Positions 41,985 through 59,922 of a stretch of 64,000 bases of DNA are shown here, in pieces. This stretch comes from Cystobacter ferrugineus. GTDB taxonomy: Bacteria; Myxococcota; Myxococcia; Myxococcales; Myxococcaceae. The position numbers and the translations under genes were made by a program. Below the pieces are notes generated by a model, which was not told the origin of the DNA, did not search any database, and saw nothing but the letters and a program-made list of their open reading frames with translations. Every line of letters begins with the position of its first letter. Within the stretch, counting starts at the first letter, position 1. The stretch is from assembly GCF_001887355.1 (NCBI RefSeq), contig NZ_MPIN01000016.1, forward strand, positions 227,797 through 291,796, given 5' to 3'.

Positions 41985-44084
41985 TCAGGCCTCGGACTGG
42001 ATCTTCGAGAAGTCTGCCACCTGGTTGAACAACGTGCCGACCTCCGTGAGCAGCCGGATGCGGTTCTCGCGCAGGTCGCGGTCCTCGGCCATCACCATGA
42101 CCTTGTCGAAGAAGGTGTCCACGGTGGGCTTGAGGCCGGTGATTTCCTGGAGGGCGCCGGAGAAGTCATCGGCCTTGACCCGCGCCCCCACGCGGGTGCG
42201 CGCCTGGACGAAGGCCGAGTGGAGCTGACGCTCGGCGTCGTCGGTGAAGCGCTGGGAGTCCACGCCGCCGCGGCTCACGTCCTTGCCCTGCTTCTCGACG
42301 ATGTTGACCACGCGCTTGAAGGCCACCGCCAGGGGGGCGAAGTCCGCCTGCCCCACGATGCTCGCGAGCGCCTGGAGACGCTTGTGGGCGGACACGAGAT
42401 CGTCGTAGCCGGCGGCGAGCACCGCCTCCACCACGTCCGTGCGGTACTGCTCGGTCCACAGCGCCTTGAGGCGGCCGCGGAAGAACTCGAGCACCTGCTC
42501 ACGCGCGGCGGGCTCGCCGGCCTTGCGCTTGACGTTGGCGAGCTTGGGCGCGAGCTGCTCGAGCGCCGCGTCCACCGCCTGGGACAGCGAGAAGCGGTAG
42601 CCCCGGTCCAGCACGATGCGGATGGTGGTCAGACACGCGCGCCGCAGGGCGAACGGATCCGCCGCGCCGCTCGGCCCCTTGCCGATGGCGAAGATGCCGC
42701 ACAGGGTGTCCAACCGATCGGCGAGGCCGATGAGCGCTCCGGGGTCCTGCGTGGGCAGGGAGTCCTCGGCCGAGCGCGGCAGGTAGTGCTCGAAGATGGC
42801 CAGGGCCACCGCCTCCGGCTCACCACTCGCGCGGGCGTACTCACGGCCCATGACACCCTGCAGCTCGGGGAACTCGCCCACCATGCCGGTGACGAGGTCC
42901 GCCTTGGACAGGGTGGCGGCGCGCTCGAGGGTGGACTCGAGCCCGCCATGGCCCGTCCACCCCGCCAGCTTCACGGCCAGCGAGCGCATGCGCGCCACCT
43001 TCTCCGCGTAGCTGCCGAGCTGGCCCTGCCACACCACGCGCGCCAGCTTCTCCGTGCGCGCCTCGAGCGGCGTCTTGCGATCCTCGTCGAAGAAGAAGCG
43101 CCCGTCGGCCAGACGCGAGCGCAGCACGCGCTCGTAGCCGCGCAGGGACAGGTTCACGTCGCGCACCGGCGTGTTGGACACGGCGATGAAGCGCGGCAGC
43201 AGCTTGCCGCTGGCATCCACCACGGAGAAGTAGCGCTGGTGGCTCTTCATCTCCTGCACCAGCACCTCGGGGGGCAGATCCAGGTGCCGCTCCTCGAAGG
43301 AGCCCACCACCGGGTTGGGCAGCTCCACGAGGTTGGTCACCTGATCCACCAGGGAGTCGTCCTCCATGAGCTTGCCACCCGCCTGCTGGGCCGCCGCGCG
43401 CACCTTCTCCAGCACCGAGGCGCGACGCCTGGTGAAGTCCGGCACCACGTTCGCCTTCTCCAGGGCGGCCTCGTAGTCCGAGGGCCGGGCGAGCTCGATG
43501 GGCGCGGGTGACAGGAAGCGGTGGCCGTAGGTGGTGCGGCCGCTCTTCACGTCACCGAGCACCACCGGCAACACCTCGCCGCCCAGCAGCGCCACCACCC
43601 ACTGCACGGGCCGCGCGAAGGCCTGGTCCACATCGCCCCAGCGCATCGTCTTGCGGAAGTTGATGCCGTGCACCGCCGTGTGGAGGATGTCCTTGAGGAT
43701 GTCCGCCGCCGGGCGGCCCTTCTCCTCCACCTTGGCGCCCAGGTACTCGCCCTTGGGCGTCTGCACGCGCAAGAGGGCGTCCACCGCGACCTTCTGGCTC
43801 TCGGCGAACTTCTCCGCCGCCTTGGTGGGCTTGCCGTCCTTGTCGAAGGCCGCCTTGACGCTGGGGCCGAGCACCTCGCGGGTGATGTCCTCGCCCCGCT
43901 CCGCCACGCCCTTCACCCACACCGCGAGCCGGCGCGGCGTGCCGTAGGTGCGCACCTCGCCGAAGGACAGCCGGGCCTCGGCGGCGCGCTCGGTGATGAC
44001 GCGCTTGAGGTCCTCCAGCGCGGGGAGGATGAACGAGGCGGGAATCTCCTCGGCGCCGATCTCCAGCAGCAGTTCACTGGCCAC
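41985..44084 (-). CDS. glyS: Glycyl-tRNA synthetase beta subunit
   Basis: The 699-residue subunit forms the alpha2-beta2 glycyl-tRNA synthetase with GlyQ and binds tRNA. It begins [21 protein letters not shown], the family signature, and includes [13 protein letters not shown] and [13 protein letters not shown]; the C-terminal part carries a DALR-like anticodon-binding region. The start is a GTG at 44084, 11 nt inside glyQ. Length matches the family (about 690). Confidence 0.95.
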   Translation of the reverse strand: MASELLLEIGAEEIPASFILPALEDLKRVITERAAEARLSFGEVRTYGTPRRLAVWVKGVAERGEDITREVLGPSVKAAFDKDGKPTKAAEKFAESQKVAVDALLRVQTPKGEYLGAKVEEKGRPAADILKDILHTAVHGINFRKTMRWGDVDQAFARPVQWVVALLGGEVLPVVLGDVKSGRTTYGHRFLSPAPIELARPSDYEAALEKANVVPDFTRRRASVLEKVRAAAQQAGGKLMEDDSLVDQVTNLVELPNPVVGSFEERHLDLPPEVLVQEMKSHQRYFSVVDASGKLLPRFIAVSNTPVRDVNLSLRGYERVLRSRLADGRFFFDEDRKTPLEARTEKLARVVWQGQLGSYAEKVARMRSLAVKLAGWTGHGGLESTLERAATLSKADLVTGMVGEFPELQGVMGREYARASGEPEAVALAIFEHYLPRSAEDSLPTQDPGALIGLADRLDTLCGIFAIGKGPSGAADPFALRRACLTTIRIVLDRGYRFSLSQAVDAALEQLAPKLANVKRKAGEPAAREQVLEFFRGRLKALWTEQYRTDVVEAVLAAGYDDLVSAHKRLQALASIVGQADFAPLAVAFKRVVNIVEKQGKDVSRGGVDSQRFTDDAERQLHSAFVQARTRVGARVKADDFSGALQEITGLKPTVDTFFDKVMVMAEDRDLRENRIRLLTEVGTLFNQVADFSKIQSEA

Positions 44085-45054
44085 GGGCCACCTCCGCCTG
44101 CTCGGGCTTGTTGAGCGTCACCGTCTTCCAGTAGTCGCTGGCCGGCTTGCCCTCGAGCACCGGCGGCTGCTCGCCCACGGTCCAGGGCGTCTTGAGCAGC
44201 GGGTAGCCGAGCTTCTCACGCATCTTCAGGTAACCCTCGGCGCACAGGCGCGCGTTGTCGCGCACGCGCTTGATGAAGTTGGCGCGCTCGGTCACCGAGA
44301 TGGCACCGCGCGCGTCCAGCAGGTTGAAGGCATGCGAGCACTTGAGCGCGTAGTCATACGCGGGCAGCGGCAGCTCGCGCTCGATGAGGCGCTTGCACTC
44401 CTTCTCGTAGGAGTCGAAGAGCGCGAAGAGCATCTGCGCGTCCGACTCCTGGAGCGCGTAGCGGCTCATCTCCACTTCGTTCGGGTGGAAGACCTCGCGG
44501 TACTTCACGCCCTTGACCCACTCGATGTCGTAGACGTTCTCGACGTTCTGCAGGTACATGGTCAGGCGCTCGAGGCCGTACGTGAGCTCCGCCGCCACGG
44601 GCTTGCACTCGAAGCCGCCGCACTGCTGGAAGTAGGTGAACTGGGTGACTTCCATGCCGTCACACCACACCTCCCAGCCGAGACCCCAGGCGCCCAGCGT
44701 GGGGGACTCCCAGTCGTCCTCGACGAAGCGGATGTCGTGGTCGAGCGGGTCCATGCCGATGGCGCGCAGCGAGTCCAGGTAGAGCTGCTGGACGTTCTTG
44801 GGCGCGGGCTTGAGGATGACCTGGAACTGGTGGTGCTGGAACAGGCGGTTGGGATTCTCGCCGAAGCGGCCATCGGCGGGACGCCGCGAGGGCTGCACGT
44901 AGGCCACGTTCCAGGGCTCGGGGCCCAGGGCGCGGAGGAAGGTGGCCGGGTGCATGGTGCCCGCGCCGACCTCGAGATCATAGGGCTGGTTGATGATGCA
45001 GCCCAGCTTGGCCCAGTGGTTCTGGAGCGTGAGGATCAGATCCTGGAAGTACAT
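44074..45054 (-). CDS. glyQ: Glycyl-tRNA synthetase alpha subunit
   Basis: The 326-residue catalytic subunit activates glycine. Segments such as [39 protein letters not shown] and [20 protein letters not shown] are diagnostic of GlyQ. A roughly 25-residue C-terminal extension beyond the usual end ([22 protein letters not shown]) is not strongly conserved. The ATG at 45054 is preferred over an upstream in-frame start because family similarity begins with MYFQ. It forms an operon with glyS. Confidence 0.95.
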   Translation of the reverse strand: MYFQDLILTLQNHWAKLGCIINQPYDLEVGAGTMHPATFLRALGPEPWNVAYVQPSRRPADGRFGENPNRLFQHHQFQVILKPAPKNVQQLYLDSLRAIGMDPLDHDIRFVEDDWESPTLGAWGLGWEVWCDGMEVTQFTYFQQCGGFECKPVAAELTYGLERLTMYLQNVENVYDIEWVKGVKYREVFHPNEVEMSRYALQESDAQMLFALFDSYEKECKRLIERELPLPAYDYALKCSHAFNLLDARGAISVTERANFIKRVRDNARLCAEGYLKMREKLGYPLLKTPWTVGEQPPVLEGKPASDYWKTVTLNKPEQAEVARGQ

Positions 45055-45138
45055 GGCGCCGCGGACCGTAGTGACGGGGTCCAGGAGCGTCAAGAACGGC
45101 CCGCATCCTCCGTGTCCTATCCGAAAGCGGGAGGCACC

Positions 45139-46149
45139 TCAGGAGGACGGCTCGCGCAGCCACTCGGGCATGGCGGACGCCACCTCGGCCCCGGTGGGCA
45201 AGCCCGCCACGGCCCCCAGGTGCTCCACCACGCGTGAGCCCACCACGCACGAGAAGCGGACCAGGGCCGTCAGCTCCTCGAGGGGCGCCCGCTCCAGCGC
45301 CGCCGCGTCCGGGTAGCGCCGCGAGAGCCCCCGGAGCAGGCCCGAGGTGAAGCCATCCCCCGCCCCGGTGGTATCCACCACGCGCGCCCGGGGGGCCTCC
45401 ACGTGCACCACCCGGCCCTTCCAGAGGAAGACGGCGCCCGCCTCGCCCCGGGTCACCACGGGCAGCAGCACCCCCTGGCCGGCCAGGTGGTGCAGGGCCT
45501 CCACGGGTCCCGGCTGGCCGGTGGCGAAGGCCACCTCCTCCTCGGACAGCTTCACCAGCGTGCAGCGCGGCAGGAGCCGCCCGAGCAGCTCGCGCAGCAC
45601 CTGGGGATCCTCCCAGGCATGGATGCGGATGTTGGGGTCGCAACTCACGATGCGCCCCGCCGCGCGCGCGGCCTCCACGCCGCGCATCATCGCCGCGCGC
45701 GCCTCGGGCAGCGCCAGGGAGTTGGTGCCCAGGTGCATCACCCGCGCGCGCGCGAGGAAGGCGGGGTCCACGTCTCGCTGCGCCAGGAGGAACTCGGCCG
45801 AGCGCGTGCGGAAGTAGCAGAAGCTGCGCTCGCCCCGCGCGTCGAGCGAGATGAAGACGAGCCCGGTGCGGCCCTCGGCCGTCTGGCGCAAGCGGCTCAC
45901 ATCCACGCCCTCGGCGGCCAGGCGCTCGCGCAGCAGGTGGCCGAACTCGTCCTCGCCCACCACGCCCACGCTGGCCGAGCGGCCCCCCAGGCGCGCCACG
46001 CCCACGGCGACATTGGCCAGCGAGCCGCCGATGCCCGGAGACCAGGAGGCCACGTCCCGCACGCGCGCACCGGCCCGCGCGGGGAGGAAGTCCACCAGGC
46101 ACTCGCCCACACACACCACGTCGAACGCGGCCGCCTCGTCCTGCGTCAT
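45139..46149 (-). CDS. PfkB-family sugar kinase (fructokinase-like)
   Basis: The 336-residue kinase contains the two PfkB signatures: GIGGSLANVAVGVARLGG near residue 40 and the C-terminal DTTGAGDGFTSGLL with its catalytic aspartate. The N-terminus FDVVCVGECLVDFLP is typical of fructokinases. Phosphorylation of fructose or a related sugar such as 2-keto-3-deoxygluconate is likely, but the substrate cannot be fixed from sequence alone. It lies between recO and glyQ on the same strand, 23 nt after recO. Confidence 0.88.
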   Translation of the reverse strand: MTQDEAAAFDVVCVGECLVDFLPARAGARVRDVASWSPGIGGSLANVAVGVARLGGRSASVGVVGEDEFGHLLRERLAAEGVDVSRLRQTAEGRTGLVFISLDARGERSFCYFRTRSAEFLLAQRDVDPAFLARARVMHLGTNSLALPEARAAMMRGVEAARAAGRIVSCDPNIRIHAWEDPQVLRELLGRLLPRCTLVKLSEEEVAFATGQPGPVEALHHLAGQGVLLPVVTRGEAGAVFLWKGRVVHVEAPRARVVDTTGAGDGFTSGLLRGLSRRYPDAAALERAPLEELTALVRFSCVVGSRVVEHLGAVAGLPTGAEVASAMPEWLREPSS

Positions 46150-46172
46150 GTACCGCCTCCTGGCCGCCGCCG

Positions 46173-46907
46173 TCAGTCCAGCCCCACCTGGGCCATGAAG
46201 TCCACGCTCTTGAGGCGGCGGCCCAGGTGGTGGGAGATGAAGAGGTTGAGCAGCGAGCGCGCCCGGGCCCGGAACTCCGGGGACAGCGGGGTGCGCTCGC
46301 CGTCCTGGATCGCCCGGAGGCCGGAGAGCAGCTCCGCGGAGATGGCCACCGCGTCGCGCGCCCGGCCCGCGCACGGCTCGCACACCGCGCCGCCATGGGC
46401 CTGATCGAAGCGGGGCCGCTCGCCCGGAGGACCGCCGCACAGCGAGCACGAGTCGAAGCGCGGCATGAGGCCCGCGTGGGCCAGCGCCGACAGCTCGAAG
46501 GCCAGCAGCGAGGTGGGGCCCGCCTCCTTCGCATCGAGCTTGTGCAGGTAGCTCTCGAGCAGCGCGAAGAGCTCCGGGTGGGGCTCGTGGTCGCGCGTCA
46601 GCTCGCGGCACAGCTCCACGGCGTAGAGGGCCCGGGCGATGAGGGGCAGATCCGCGCGCGCCGTGTAGTAGCCCGCGACGATGTCGGCCGAGTCCAGGCG
46701 CACCGTGGCGCCCCGCGTCTCCACGAGCTGCACGCGCAGGCGCATGTAGGGCTCCAGCGCGCCAGCGAAGCGGCGTTTGCTCTTGCGCGCCCCGGCGGCG
46801 AAGGCCGTCAGCTTGCCGTGCTCGCGCGTGAGGAGCGTGACCAGCCGGTCCGCTTCCCCATAGTCCACGGTGGAGAGGACCAGCGCTTCGTCAGTGTATC
46901 GATCCAT
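46173..46907 (-). CDS. recO: DNA repair protein RecO
   Basis: The 244-residue protein loads RecA onto SSB-coated DNA in the RecF pathway. The N-terminal OB fold starts DEALVLSTVDYGEADRLVTL with LTREHGKLTAFAAGARKSKR, and a zinc-binding site is formed by CSLCG and CEPCAG. The helical C-terminus ends LGRRLKSVDFM. Length and motifs are standard. The upstream RodZ-like gene ends 3 nt before its start. Confidence 0.94.
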   Translation of the reverse strand: MDRYTDEALVLSTVDYGEADRLVTLLTREHGKLTAFAAGARKSKRRFAGALEPYMRLRVQLVETRGATVRLDSADIVAGYYTARADLPLIARALYAVELCRELTRDHEPHPELFALLESYLHKLDAKEAGPTSLLAFELSALAHAGLMPRFDSCSLCGGPPGERPRFDQAHGGAVCEPCAGRARDAVAISAELLSGLRAIQDGERTPLSPEFRARARSLLNLFISHHLGRRLKSVDFMAQVGLD

Positions 46908-46910
46908 GCG

Positions 46911-47300
46911 TCAGGGGCGGGGCTGCGGCAGCGCCACCTTTCCAGTCATCACCAGGGCCGCGAACACGCCGGCGGCGAGCACCAGCAGCACCACCGCCAG
47001 AATCAACCAGGCCCGCCGGCGCCGCTCGCGCTCCAACGTCACGGGACTGGGTTCGGGAGCAGCCTTGTCCACCTCCTCGTAGCGGAGGATGGCTTCCTCG
47101 GGTGCCAGGCCGATGACGGTGGCGTAGGAGCGGATGTAGTTGACGACGAAGACCCGGTTGGGCAGCCGCTCGATCTGCCCTTCTTCCAGGGCGGCGAGCA
47201 GGCTCGGGGAAATCTTCGTCACCCGCGACACCTCGTCACGGGACAGGCCGCGCAGCTCACGTTGCTGGGACAGATATCTGCCGAATTCGACGTAATCCAC
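46911..47300 (-). CDS. RodZ-like helix-turn-helix membrane protein
   Basis: The 129-residue protein has an N-terminal HTH_25-type helix-turn-helix (FGRYLSQQRELRGLSRDEVSRVTKI; LPNRVFVVNYIRSYA) as found in RodZ, followed by a basic stretch and one membrane helix (AWLILAVVLLVLAAGVFAALV). The large periplasmic domain of RodZ is missing, so it is a short form. RodZ anchors MreB to the membrane in rod-shaped cells. The helix-turn-helix could bind MreB or act in regulation; function is inferred from similarity. Confidence 0.82.
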   Translation of the reverse strand: MDYVEFGRYLSQQRELRGLSRDEVSRVTKISPSLLAALEEGQIERLPNRVFVVNYIRSYATVIGLAPEEAILRYEEVDKAAPEPSPVTLERERRRRAWLILAVVLLVLAAGVFAALVMTGKVALPQPRP

Positions 47301-47318
47301 GGGGATGGGACTCGCTGG

Positions 47319-48068
47319 TTACAAGGCCTCGAGCAGGCGGTGGCAATCGTCCTTGAGGTTCTGGCTCGTCGCCTTGGCCTCGCACGAGGTGAAGCTCTGC
47401 CGTGCCTCCTCCAACTTCCCCTGCTTCACCAGGCAGGCGCCCTCACGCAGGTAGGCGTCCGCCACATCCGGGCAGGCCTCACGATAACGGCCCAGGTAGC
47501 GGCATGCCTCGGAAAGCTCGCCGCCTTCCTCGTAGATGGTGCCCAGGTTGCGGTAGCCCAGACAGAAGCCGGGATTGATCGTCACCGCGGCCTTGATGTT
47601 CTGCACCGCCCGCTCCTTGTCGCCCTTCTTGTACAGGGCCCACCCCAGGTTGCTCTGCGCGATGAAGGGCGTGGGATAGAGCATGTCGTTGAGTGCCTGC
47701 TCGTACAGGGAGATGGCCTCGTCATAGCGCGCCTGGGACAAATAGACATTGCCCAGGTTCGTCTTCGCCTCGGAGAAGTTCGGACGCAGCGCCAGGGCCT
47801 TCTGGTAGTGCTCGATGGCCTCCTCGGGGCGGTTGAACGCCAGGTGCAGGAGGATGGCGATGACGTTGTGCGCCTCCGGGTAGTCCGGATTGAGCTCCAA
47901 CGACTTCTGGAGCGCCTTGTAGGCATCCTGCACGTTGCCCGCCTGCTGGGCCTGCAGGGCCAACTGGTAGTGGATCTCGGCGCCCTCGCGCTCCTTCTCG
48001 GTGGGGACATGCTTGCAGCCCACCAGCAGGAGCGTGAGGAGCCAGATGGAGGAAGCGCGGGAGAGCAT
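47319..48068 (-). CDS. tgl: Tgl/PilF-like TPR lipoprotein (type IV pilus pilotin)
   Basis: This 249-residue lipoprotein has a signal with lipobox LLVGC and about six tetratricopeptide repeats, for example IHYQLALQAQQAGNVQDAYK, YPEAHNVIAILLHLAFN and SEAKTNLGNVYLSQARYDEA. The layout matches PilF/PilW and myxobacterial Tgl, the outer-membrane pilotin that helps assemble the PilQ secretin and can be shared between cells. I prefer the ATG at 48068; a GTG at 48086 is an alternative. Its proximity to the RodZ-like gene and a transglycosylase fits an envelope-assembly group. The exact orthology to Tgl is not proved. Confidence 0.75.
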   Translation of the reverse strand: MLSRASSIWLLTLLLVGCKHVPTEKEREGAEIHYQLALQAQQAGNVQDAYKALQKSLELNPDYPEAHNVIAILLHLAFNRPEEAIEHYQKALALRPNFSEAKTNLGNVYLSQARYDEAISLYEQALNDMLYPTPFIAQSNLGWALYKKGDKERAVQNIKAAVTINPGFCLGYRNLGTIYEEGGELSEACRYLGRYREACPDVADAYLREGACLVKQGKLEEARQSFTSCEAKATSQNLKDDCHRLLEAL

Positions 48069-48097
48069 TCGGGGGGATCTCGTCACGGAAGGGGAAA

Positions 48098-48562
48098 TCA
48101 GAAGGAGGCCAGCAACCGGCCGAGGTTCGTCGAGGCCGTGCGCTTCTCGTCGGCCCGAGTCCGGGTGCCCGGCGCCAGCTTGGGGTCCTTGTAGAAGACG
48201 GGCAAGCTCTTCAACATTTCATCCTGCTGCGCGGTGGACAGAGAAGCGTAGTGCGCGTTGTCCATCATGAAGCCCATGGACTCCACGAAGGCGAGCGCCT
48301 CGGCCTCGTGCCGTTGGGTCTCCTCGAGGCTCGTGCCGCGGCGGGAGGGGGCGTACACGGCGCAATCCCTGGCCTCGGACAGGAACAGGTAGATGAAGAC
48401 GGCGAAGCCGCTCGCGCCGCGCAAGCCCACCACGAAGGCCTGCGCGGGCCCCGCGGGCTTGCCGGGAATGGCCAGGTGGGGCGAGTTGATGGACTGGTGC
48501 AGCAGCAGCACCTGCTCCCGCGCCGCGGGCAGACCCCGGAATCTGTCGTCGATGGCGAACAT
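48098..48562 (-). CDS. Hypothetical conserved protein next to the Tgl-like gene
   Basis: The 154-residue protein begins [20 protein letters not shown] and has no signal peptide; a hydrophobic segment (GFAVFIYLFLSEARDCAVYA) may be a buried strand-helix rather than a membrane helix. The second half is helical and charged (TQRHEAEALAFVESMGFMMDN). I do not recognise a family. It is 29 nt before the Tgl-like gene on the same strand, so a shared transcript is likely. Confidence 0.65.
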   Translation of the reverse strand: MFAIDDRFRGLPAAREQVLLLHQSINSPHLAIPGKPAGPAQAFVVGLRGASGFAVFIYLFLSEARDCAVYAPSRRGTSLEETQRHEAEALAFVESMGFMMDNAHYASLSTAQQDEMLKSLPVFYKDPKLAPGTRTRADEKRTASTNLGRLLASF

Positions 48563-48583
48563 GCTTGGGCTCCATCCCCCGCG

Positions 48584-49255
48584 CTAGCGCGTGGTGAGGA
48601 TGAACTCCTCGGTCACGTCTTCGGTCTGCGCGGCATTGCGCTGGAAGCGGATGAGGGGCTTGTCGATCATCACCCGGCCCCCGCCCTCGTTGCCCTCGCC
48701 GATGATGACCTCGAAGACGTGCTCGGCGGACTGGCTGCGCCGCGGACCGGTCACCACCTTGGAGGCCATCATCCGCACGGTGTTCCTTCCAGGCCTCAGG
48801 TAGCGGGTGAGCTCCGTGATGACCTGTGACTCGCCATTGCGCAGCTTGCGCACCCACGCGGAGTTGATGAACAGGTCGATGTCGTACTCCGTCTTGCCCT
48901 GGGCGGACTGCTCCGTCACCAGCCAGTAGCGCTGGGTGATGCGCGTGGGAGCGGCGGGAGCCGGGGCCGGCGGGGAGGCGGGCGCCACCGGAGCGGCCGT
49001 GGGAGCGGGAGCCGCGGGGGCCGCCACGGGAGCCGTGGGCGCGGGGGCCGTTGGAGCGGGCACGTCCACCGTCTTGACGGTGTAGCCCGGGGCGACGATG
49101 TGGATGTTGCCCTGGTCATCGACGCGGACGGAAGAGACCTTGTCGAAGGTCTGGTTCGTCAGGCCGTCGATGCGCACTCCATTGAGGAACACCGAGGCGA
49201 GAGCCGACAGGGGCAACAGGGCCGAGAGGACGAGAGCGGGAATGACGCGGCGCAT
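48584..49255 (-). CDS. Exported hypothetical protein with Pro/Ala linker
   Basis: The 223-residue product has a signal peptide (about residues 1-20, LPLSALA) followed by a short conserved domain (VFLNGVRIDGLTNQTFDKVS; GNIHIVAPGYTV). A Pro/Ala-rich linker of about 45 residues leads to a C-terminal beta-rich domain (RYWLVTEQSAQGKTEYDIDL; GRNTVRMMASKVV). The family is unknown to me. The ATG at 49255 has AGGAGG about 13 nt upstream. It sits between the transglycosylase and the Tgl-like gene group. Confidence 0.7.
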   Translation of the reverse strand: MRRVIPALVLSALLPLSALASVFLNGVRIDGLTNQTFDKVSSVRVDDQGNIHIVAPGYTVKTVDVPAPTAPAPTAPVAAPAAPAPTAAPVAPASPPAPAPAAPTRITQRYWLVTEQSAQGKTEYDIDLFINSAWVRKLRNGESQVITELTRYLRPGRNTVRMMASKVVTGPRRSQSAEHVFEVIIGEGNEGGGRVMIDKPLIRFQRNAAQTEDVTEEFILTTR

Positions 49256-49331
49256 GAGGTGATGACTCCTCCTGGAACAGAGCGATAGCGCACCCATCCG
49301 GGACGGACAAGCACGCGCCCCCCGCCGCGCG

Positions 49332-50072
49332 CTAAGGACCCTTCACCTCGGGCGAGGGATCCTCGAACTCCCGTTGGGCCATGGCCCAGTCACCGCCCAG
49401 CCCCTCCCCTTCCCGGAAACGCCTGAAGTCACGGCGGACCAGCCGCGGATAGCGGCGGAAGGAGTCCAGCTCGCCCGCCTTCTTCGCCAGCCAGATGCGC
49501 GTGGGGCCGGCGTTGTAGGCCATGAGCGCCAGGTCCAGGTCCCCGAAGCGATCATGCAGCGTGCGCAGGTAGCGGATGCCCAGGCGCACTCCCAGGGCGG
49601 GATCCGCGGCCACCTCCTCGCGCGACAGCCGCAACCCCTCCTTCTCCGCGAGGAAGTGCAGCGTGCTGGGCTTGATCTGCATGAGCCCCCGCGCCCCCTT
49701 GTCGGAGACGGCCTCTTCCGTGAAGTCCGACTCCACGTCGATGAGCGCCAGGATGAGCAGCGGATCATACCCCGCCCGGCCGGCCTCCTCGGCGATGGCG
49801 TGGACGAGCTGCCGCCGCAGGGTGAGGCCCAACTCCGGAGCACGCTTGGCGAGTACCGCATCGATGAGCGCCGCGTCGGGAGGCGCTGCTTCGAAACGGG
49901 AGGACTCGGCCGCACGAGGCGCCTCCGGAGGGGTGAACAGCGGCACCGCGCGGGCGGACAACACCAGGGCGACCCCCGCCACCAGGGGGAGCTTTCCACA
50001 CCCGGCGCCCAGCGCGTGCAAACCGCGGAACAGCCCCTCGGCCCAACGCTGACGGGTCGAGGGGGTGGGCAT
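49332..50072 (-). CDS. Lytic transglycosylase (SLT domain) protein
   Basis: The 246-residue protein has an N-terminal membrane segment (LPLVAGVALVLSARAVPLF) and a C-terminal SLT domain with catalytic glutamate in LALIDVESDFTEEAVS, then GARGLMQIKPST and LALMAYNAGPTRI. It would cleave the glycan strands of peptidoglycan. The start is either the ATG at 50072 (TGATG overlap with the upstream gene) or a GTG one codon earlier. Near envelope genes it may make room for a trans-envelope machine. Confidence 0.88.
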   Translation of the reverse strand: MPTPSTRQRWAEGLFRGLHALGAGCGKLPLVAGVALVLSARAVPLFTPPEAPRAAESSRFEAAPPDAALIDAVLAKRAPELGLTLRRQLVHAIAEEAGRAGYDPLLILALIDVESDFTEEAVSDKGARGLMQIKPSTLHFLAEKEGLRLSREEVAADPALGVRLGIRYLRTLHDRFGDLDLALMAYNAGPTRIWLAKKAGELDSFRRYPRLVRRDFRRFREGEGLGGDWAMAQREFEDPSPEVKGP

Positions 50073-50416
50073 CACTTGTTCTGCCCCATGGCATCGATGC
50101 GCTCGGCCAGTCGGATGAGCCGGGTCTCGATGTCCTGGATCTGATCACGCCGCGGAATCATGAAGCCCGACAGAGCGCGCCGAACTCCCTCCTCCACGTT
50201 GTGCTCGAGGTCCTTGCGGTGGCCCGTCAGCCGGTCCGTGAGAAGCCGGCCCTGGCGCACCACCTCGTCCTGGCTCCAGCCCGCGATGTCCGCCATCCGC
50301 TGGGCACAGCGCGTGGCCTCATCCTCGGCGGTAGATACGGCCAACAGGGCCTGGCTCCACACGCGCTCGAACGTCTCCGCCAGGGGGTACTTCTGGGGGA
50401 TTTCCACCTTGTCCAT
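50072..50416 (-). CDS. Phasin-like small helical protein
   Basis: The 114-residue protein is wholly helical: [41 protein letters not shown] and a C-terminal coiled coil [20 protein letters not shown]. The pattern resembles phasin or PhaF/PhaI-type granule proteins and also small coiled-coil scaffold proteins. The ATG at 50416 has GGAG about 9 nt upstream; a GTG three codons earlier is less likely. Its stop overlaps the transglycosylase start (TGATG). Function unproven. Confidence 0.65.
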   Translation of the reverse strand: MDKVEIPQKYPLAETFERVWSQALLAVSTAEDEATRCAQRMADIAGWSQDEVVRQGRLLTDRLTGHRKDLEHNVEEGVRRALSGFMIPRRDQIQDIETRLIRLAERIDAMGQNK

Positions 50417-50720
50417 GACACACACTCCAGCATGGCCGTCCCGACCCGGGGCCAGGACGGCGGGGGGTAAGGAGCGATCGAGCCAACAGGCACTCGATCG
50501 TGTGAAACACCGCTCACGCTCGCCGAGCTGCTTGCTGCGACCACTGCTGGATGTTCGCCCGGGATGCGCACGGGTCGATCTCCATCGATTTTACGAGTTA
50601 GTGCAACCAGCTTACCCGGGTCAAGCTGTAAAACTGTTGAAAGCCATAAAAAAACCGCCACTCCCGGGGAAAACGGGAGTGACGGCTTGGAACTTCCGTC
50701 CGTGAGACGAGGAGCGAGGG
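50417..50720 (-). other. Intergenic region between rpoC and the phasin-like gene
   Basis: About 300 bp hold the rpoC terminator (50648-50690) and, reading leftward, a candidate -35 TTGACC at 50624-50619 in an AT-rich stretch. An 8-bp inverted repeat CGATCGAG/CTCGATCG (50475-50500) lies 60-85 nt before the phasin-like start and could be an operator. I see no gene. Confidence 0.5.
50648..50690 (-). terminator. Intrinsic terminator of the rpoBC operon
   Basis: On the minus strand a 12-bp stem with one mismatch (CCGTCACTCCCG / CGGGAGTGGCGG) is followed directly by a run of seven T residues, about 35 nt after the rpoC stop. This is the clearest rho-independent terminator in the window. Confidence 0.9.
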
Positions 50721-54938
<4,218 letters not shown>

Positions 54939-55001
54939 GTTGCCTCCGAACTGCTTTGGAGCGCGTGAGCGCTTATTCGTTTCGCCCCCCCGCCAGCGCC
55001 C

Positions 55002-55020
55002 GCCCGCTCAGGGAGCGGGC
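55002..55020 (-). other. Hairpin in the rpoB-rpoC intergenic gap
   Basis: A perfect 8-bp stem GCCCGCTC/GAGCGGGC with a 3-nt loop lies in the 104-nt gap. There is no T-tract, so it is more likely a processing or stability element than a terminator. Confidence 0.5.
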
Positions 55021-55042
55021 GCCGGGGGGAAGGCACGCTGAA

Positions 55043-59272
<4,230 letters not shown>

Positions 59273-59360
59273 TCAAACTCCGGGGCGAGCAAGCTCGGGC
59301 GGGACGAGCTTGGATAACGCGCAGCGGCAGCGGGAAATTTAGAGATACGGAAAGGGCAAA

Positions 59361-59389
59361 GCCGGCGCACCCTTTCCGGGCACGCCGGC
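59361..59389 (-). other. Attenuator-like hairpin between rplL and rpoB
   Basis: A 7-bp stem GCCGGCG/CGCCGGC lies in the 179-nt gap and is followed on the minus strand by TTTGCCCTTT. The broken T-tract suggests a partial terminator that could lower rpoBC expression relative to ribosomal proteins, as known at this position in E. coli. Inference. Confidence 0.5.
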
Positions 59390-59451
59390 CTGCTCAACCG
59401 GTCAGGAGGCGCCGGGAATTTCCCGAAACCCGACGCCTGCCCGAGAACGAA

Positions 59452-59832
59452 CTACTTGATCTCGACAGTGGCACCAGCGGCAACGAGCTGGTCCTTGATC
59501 TTCTTGGCGTCGTCCTTGTTGACGCCCTCCTTGACGGTCTTGGGAGCGCCCTCGACCAGGTCCTTGGCCTCCTTCAGGCCCAGGCCGGTGATCGCGCGGA
59601 TCTCCTTGATGACGTTGATCTTGTTCGCGCCGGCGTTGGCCAGCACGACGTTGAACTCCGTCTTCTCCTCGACGGGAGCGGCGGCGGCGGCGCCAGCACC
59701 GGCGGGGCCAGCGGCCACGGCCACGGCGGCGGCGGAAACGCCCCACTTCTCCTCGAGCTTCTTCACGAGCTCAGCGGCCTCCATGACCGTCAGGGAGGAG
59801 AGCTGGTCGATGATCGTGTTCAGGTCAGCCAT
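59452..59832 (-). CDS. rplL: Ribosomal protein L7/L12
   Basis: The 126-residue stalk protein starts [31 protein letters not shown], followed by an Ala-rich hinge and the C-terminal factor-binding domain ([20 protein letters not shown] and [14 protein letters not shown]). It recruits translation factors to the ribosome. It follows rplJ by 90 nt on the minus strand, with the rpoBC genes downstream. Confidence 0.97.
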   Translation of the reverse strand: MADLNTIIDQLSSLTVMEAAELVKKLEEKWGVSAAAVAVAAGPAGAGAAAAAPVEEKTEFNVVLANAGANKINVIKEIRAITGLGLKEAKDLVEGAPKTVKEGVNKDDAKKIKDQLVAAGATVEIK

Positions 59833-59922
59833 GTGAATGTCCTTCTTTCAACTTGTGACGGCCCGTCTTCCTTCCGGAACGAGCGGACCAGAGGGGTGCG
59901 GTGGGTTTGTTACTGGAATCGG

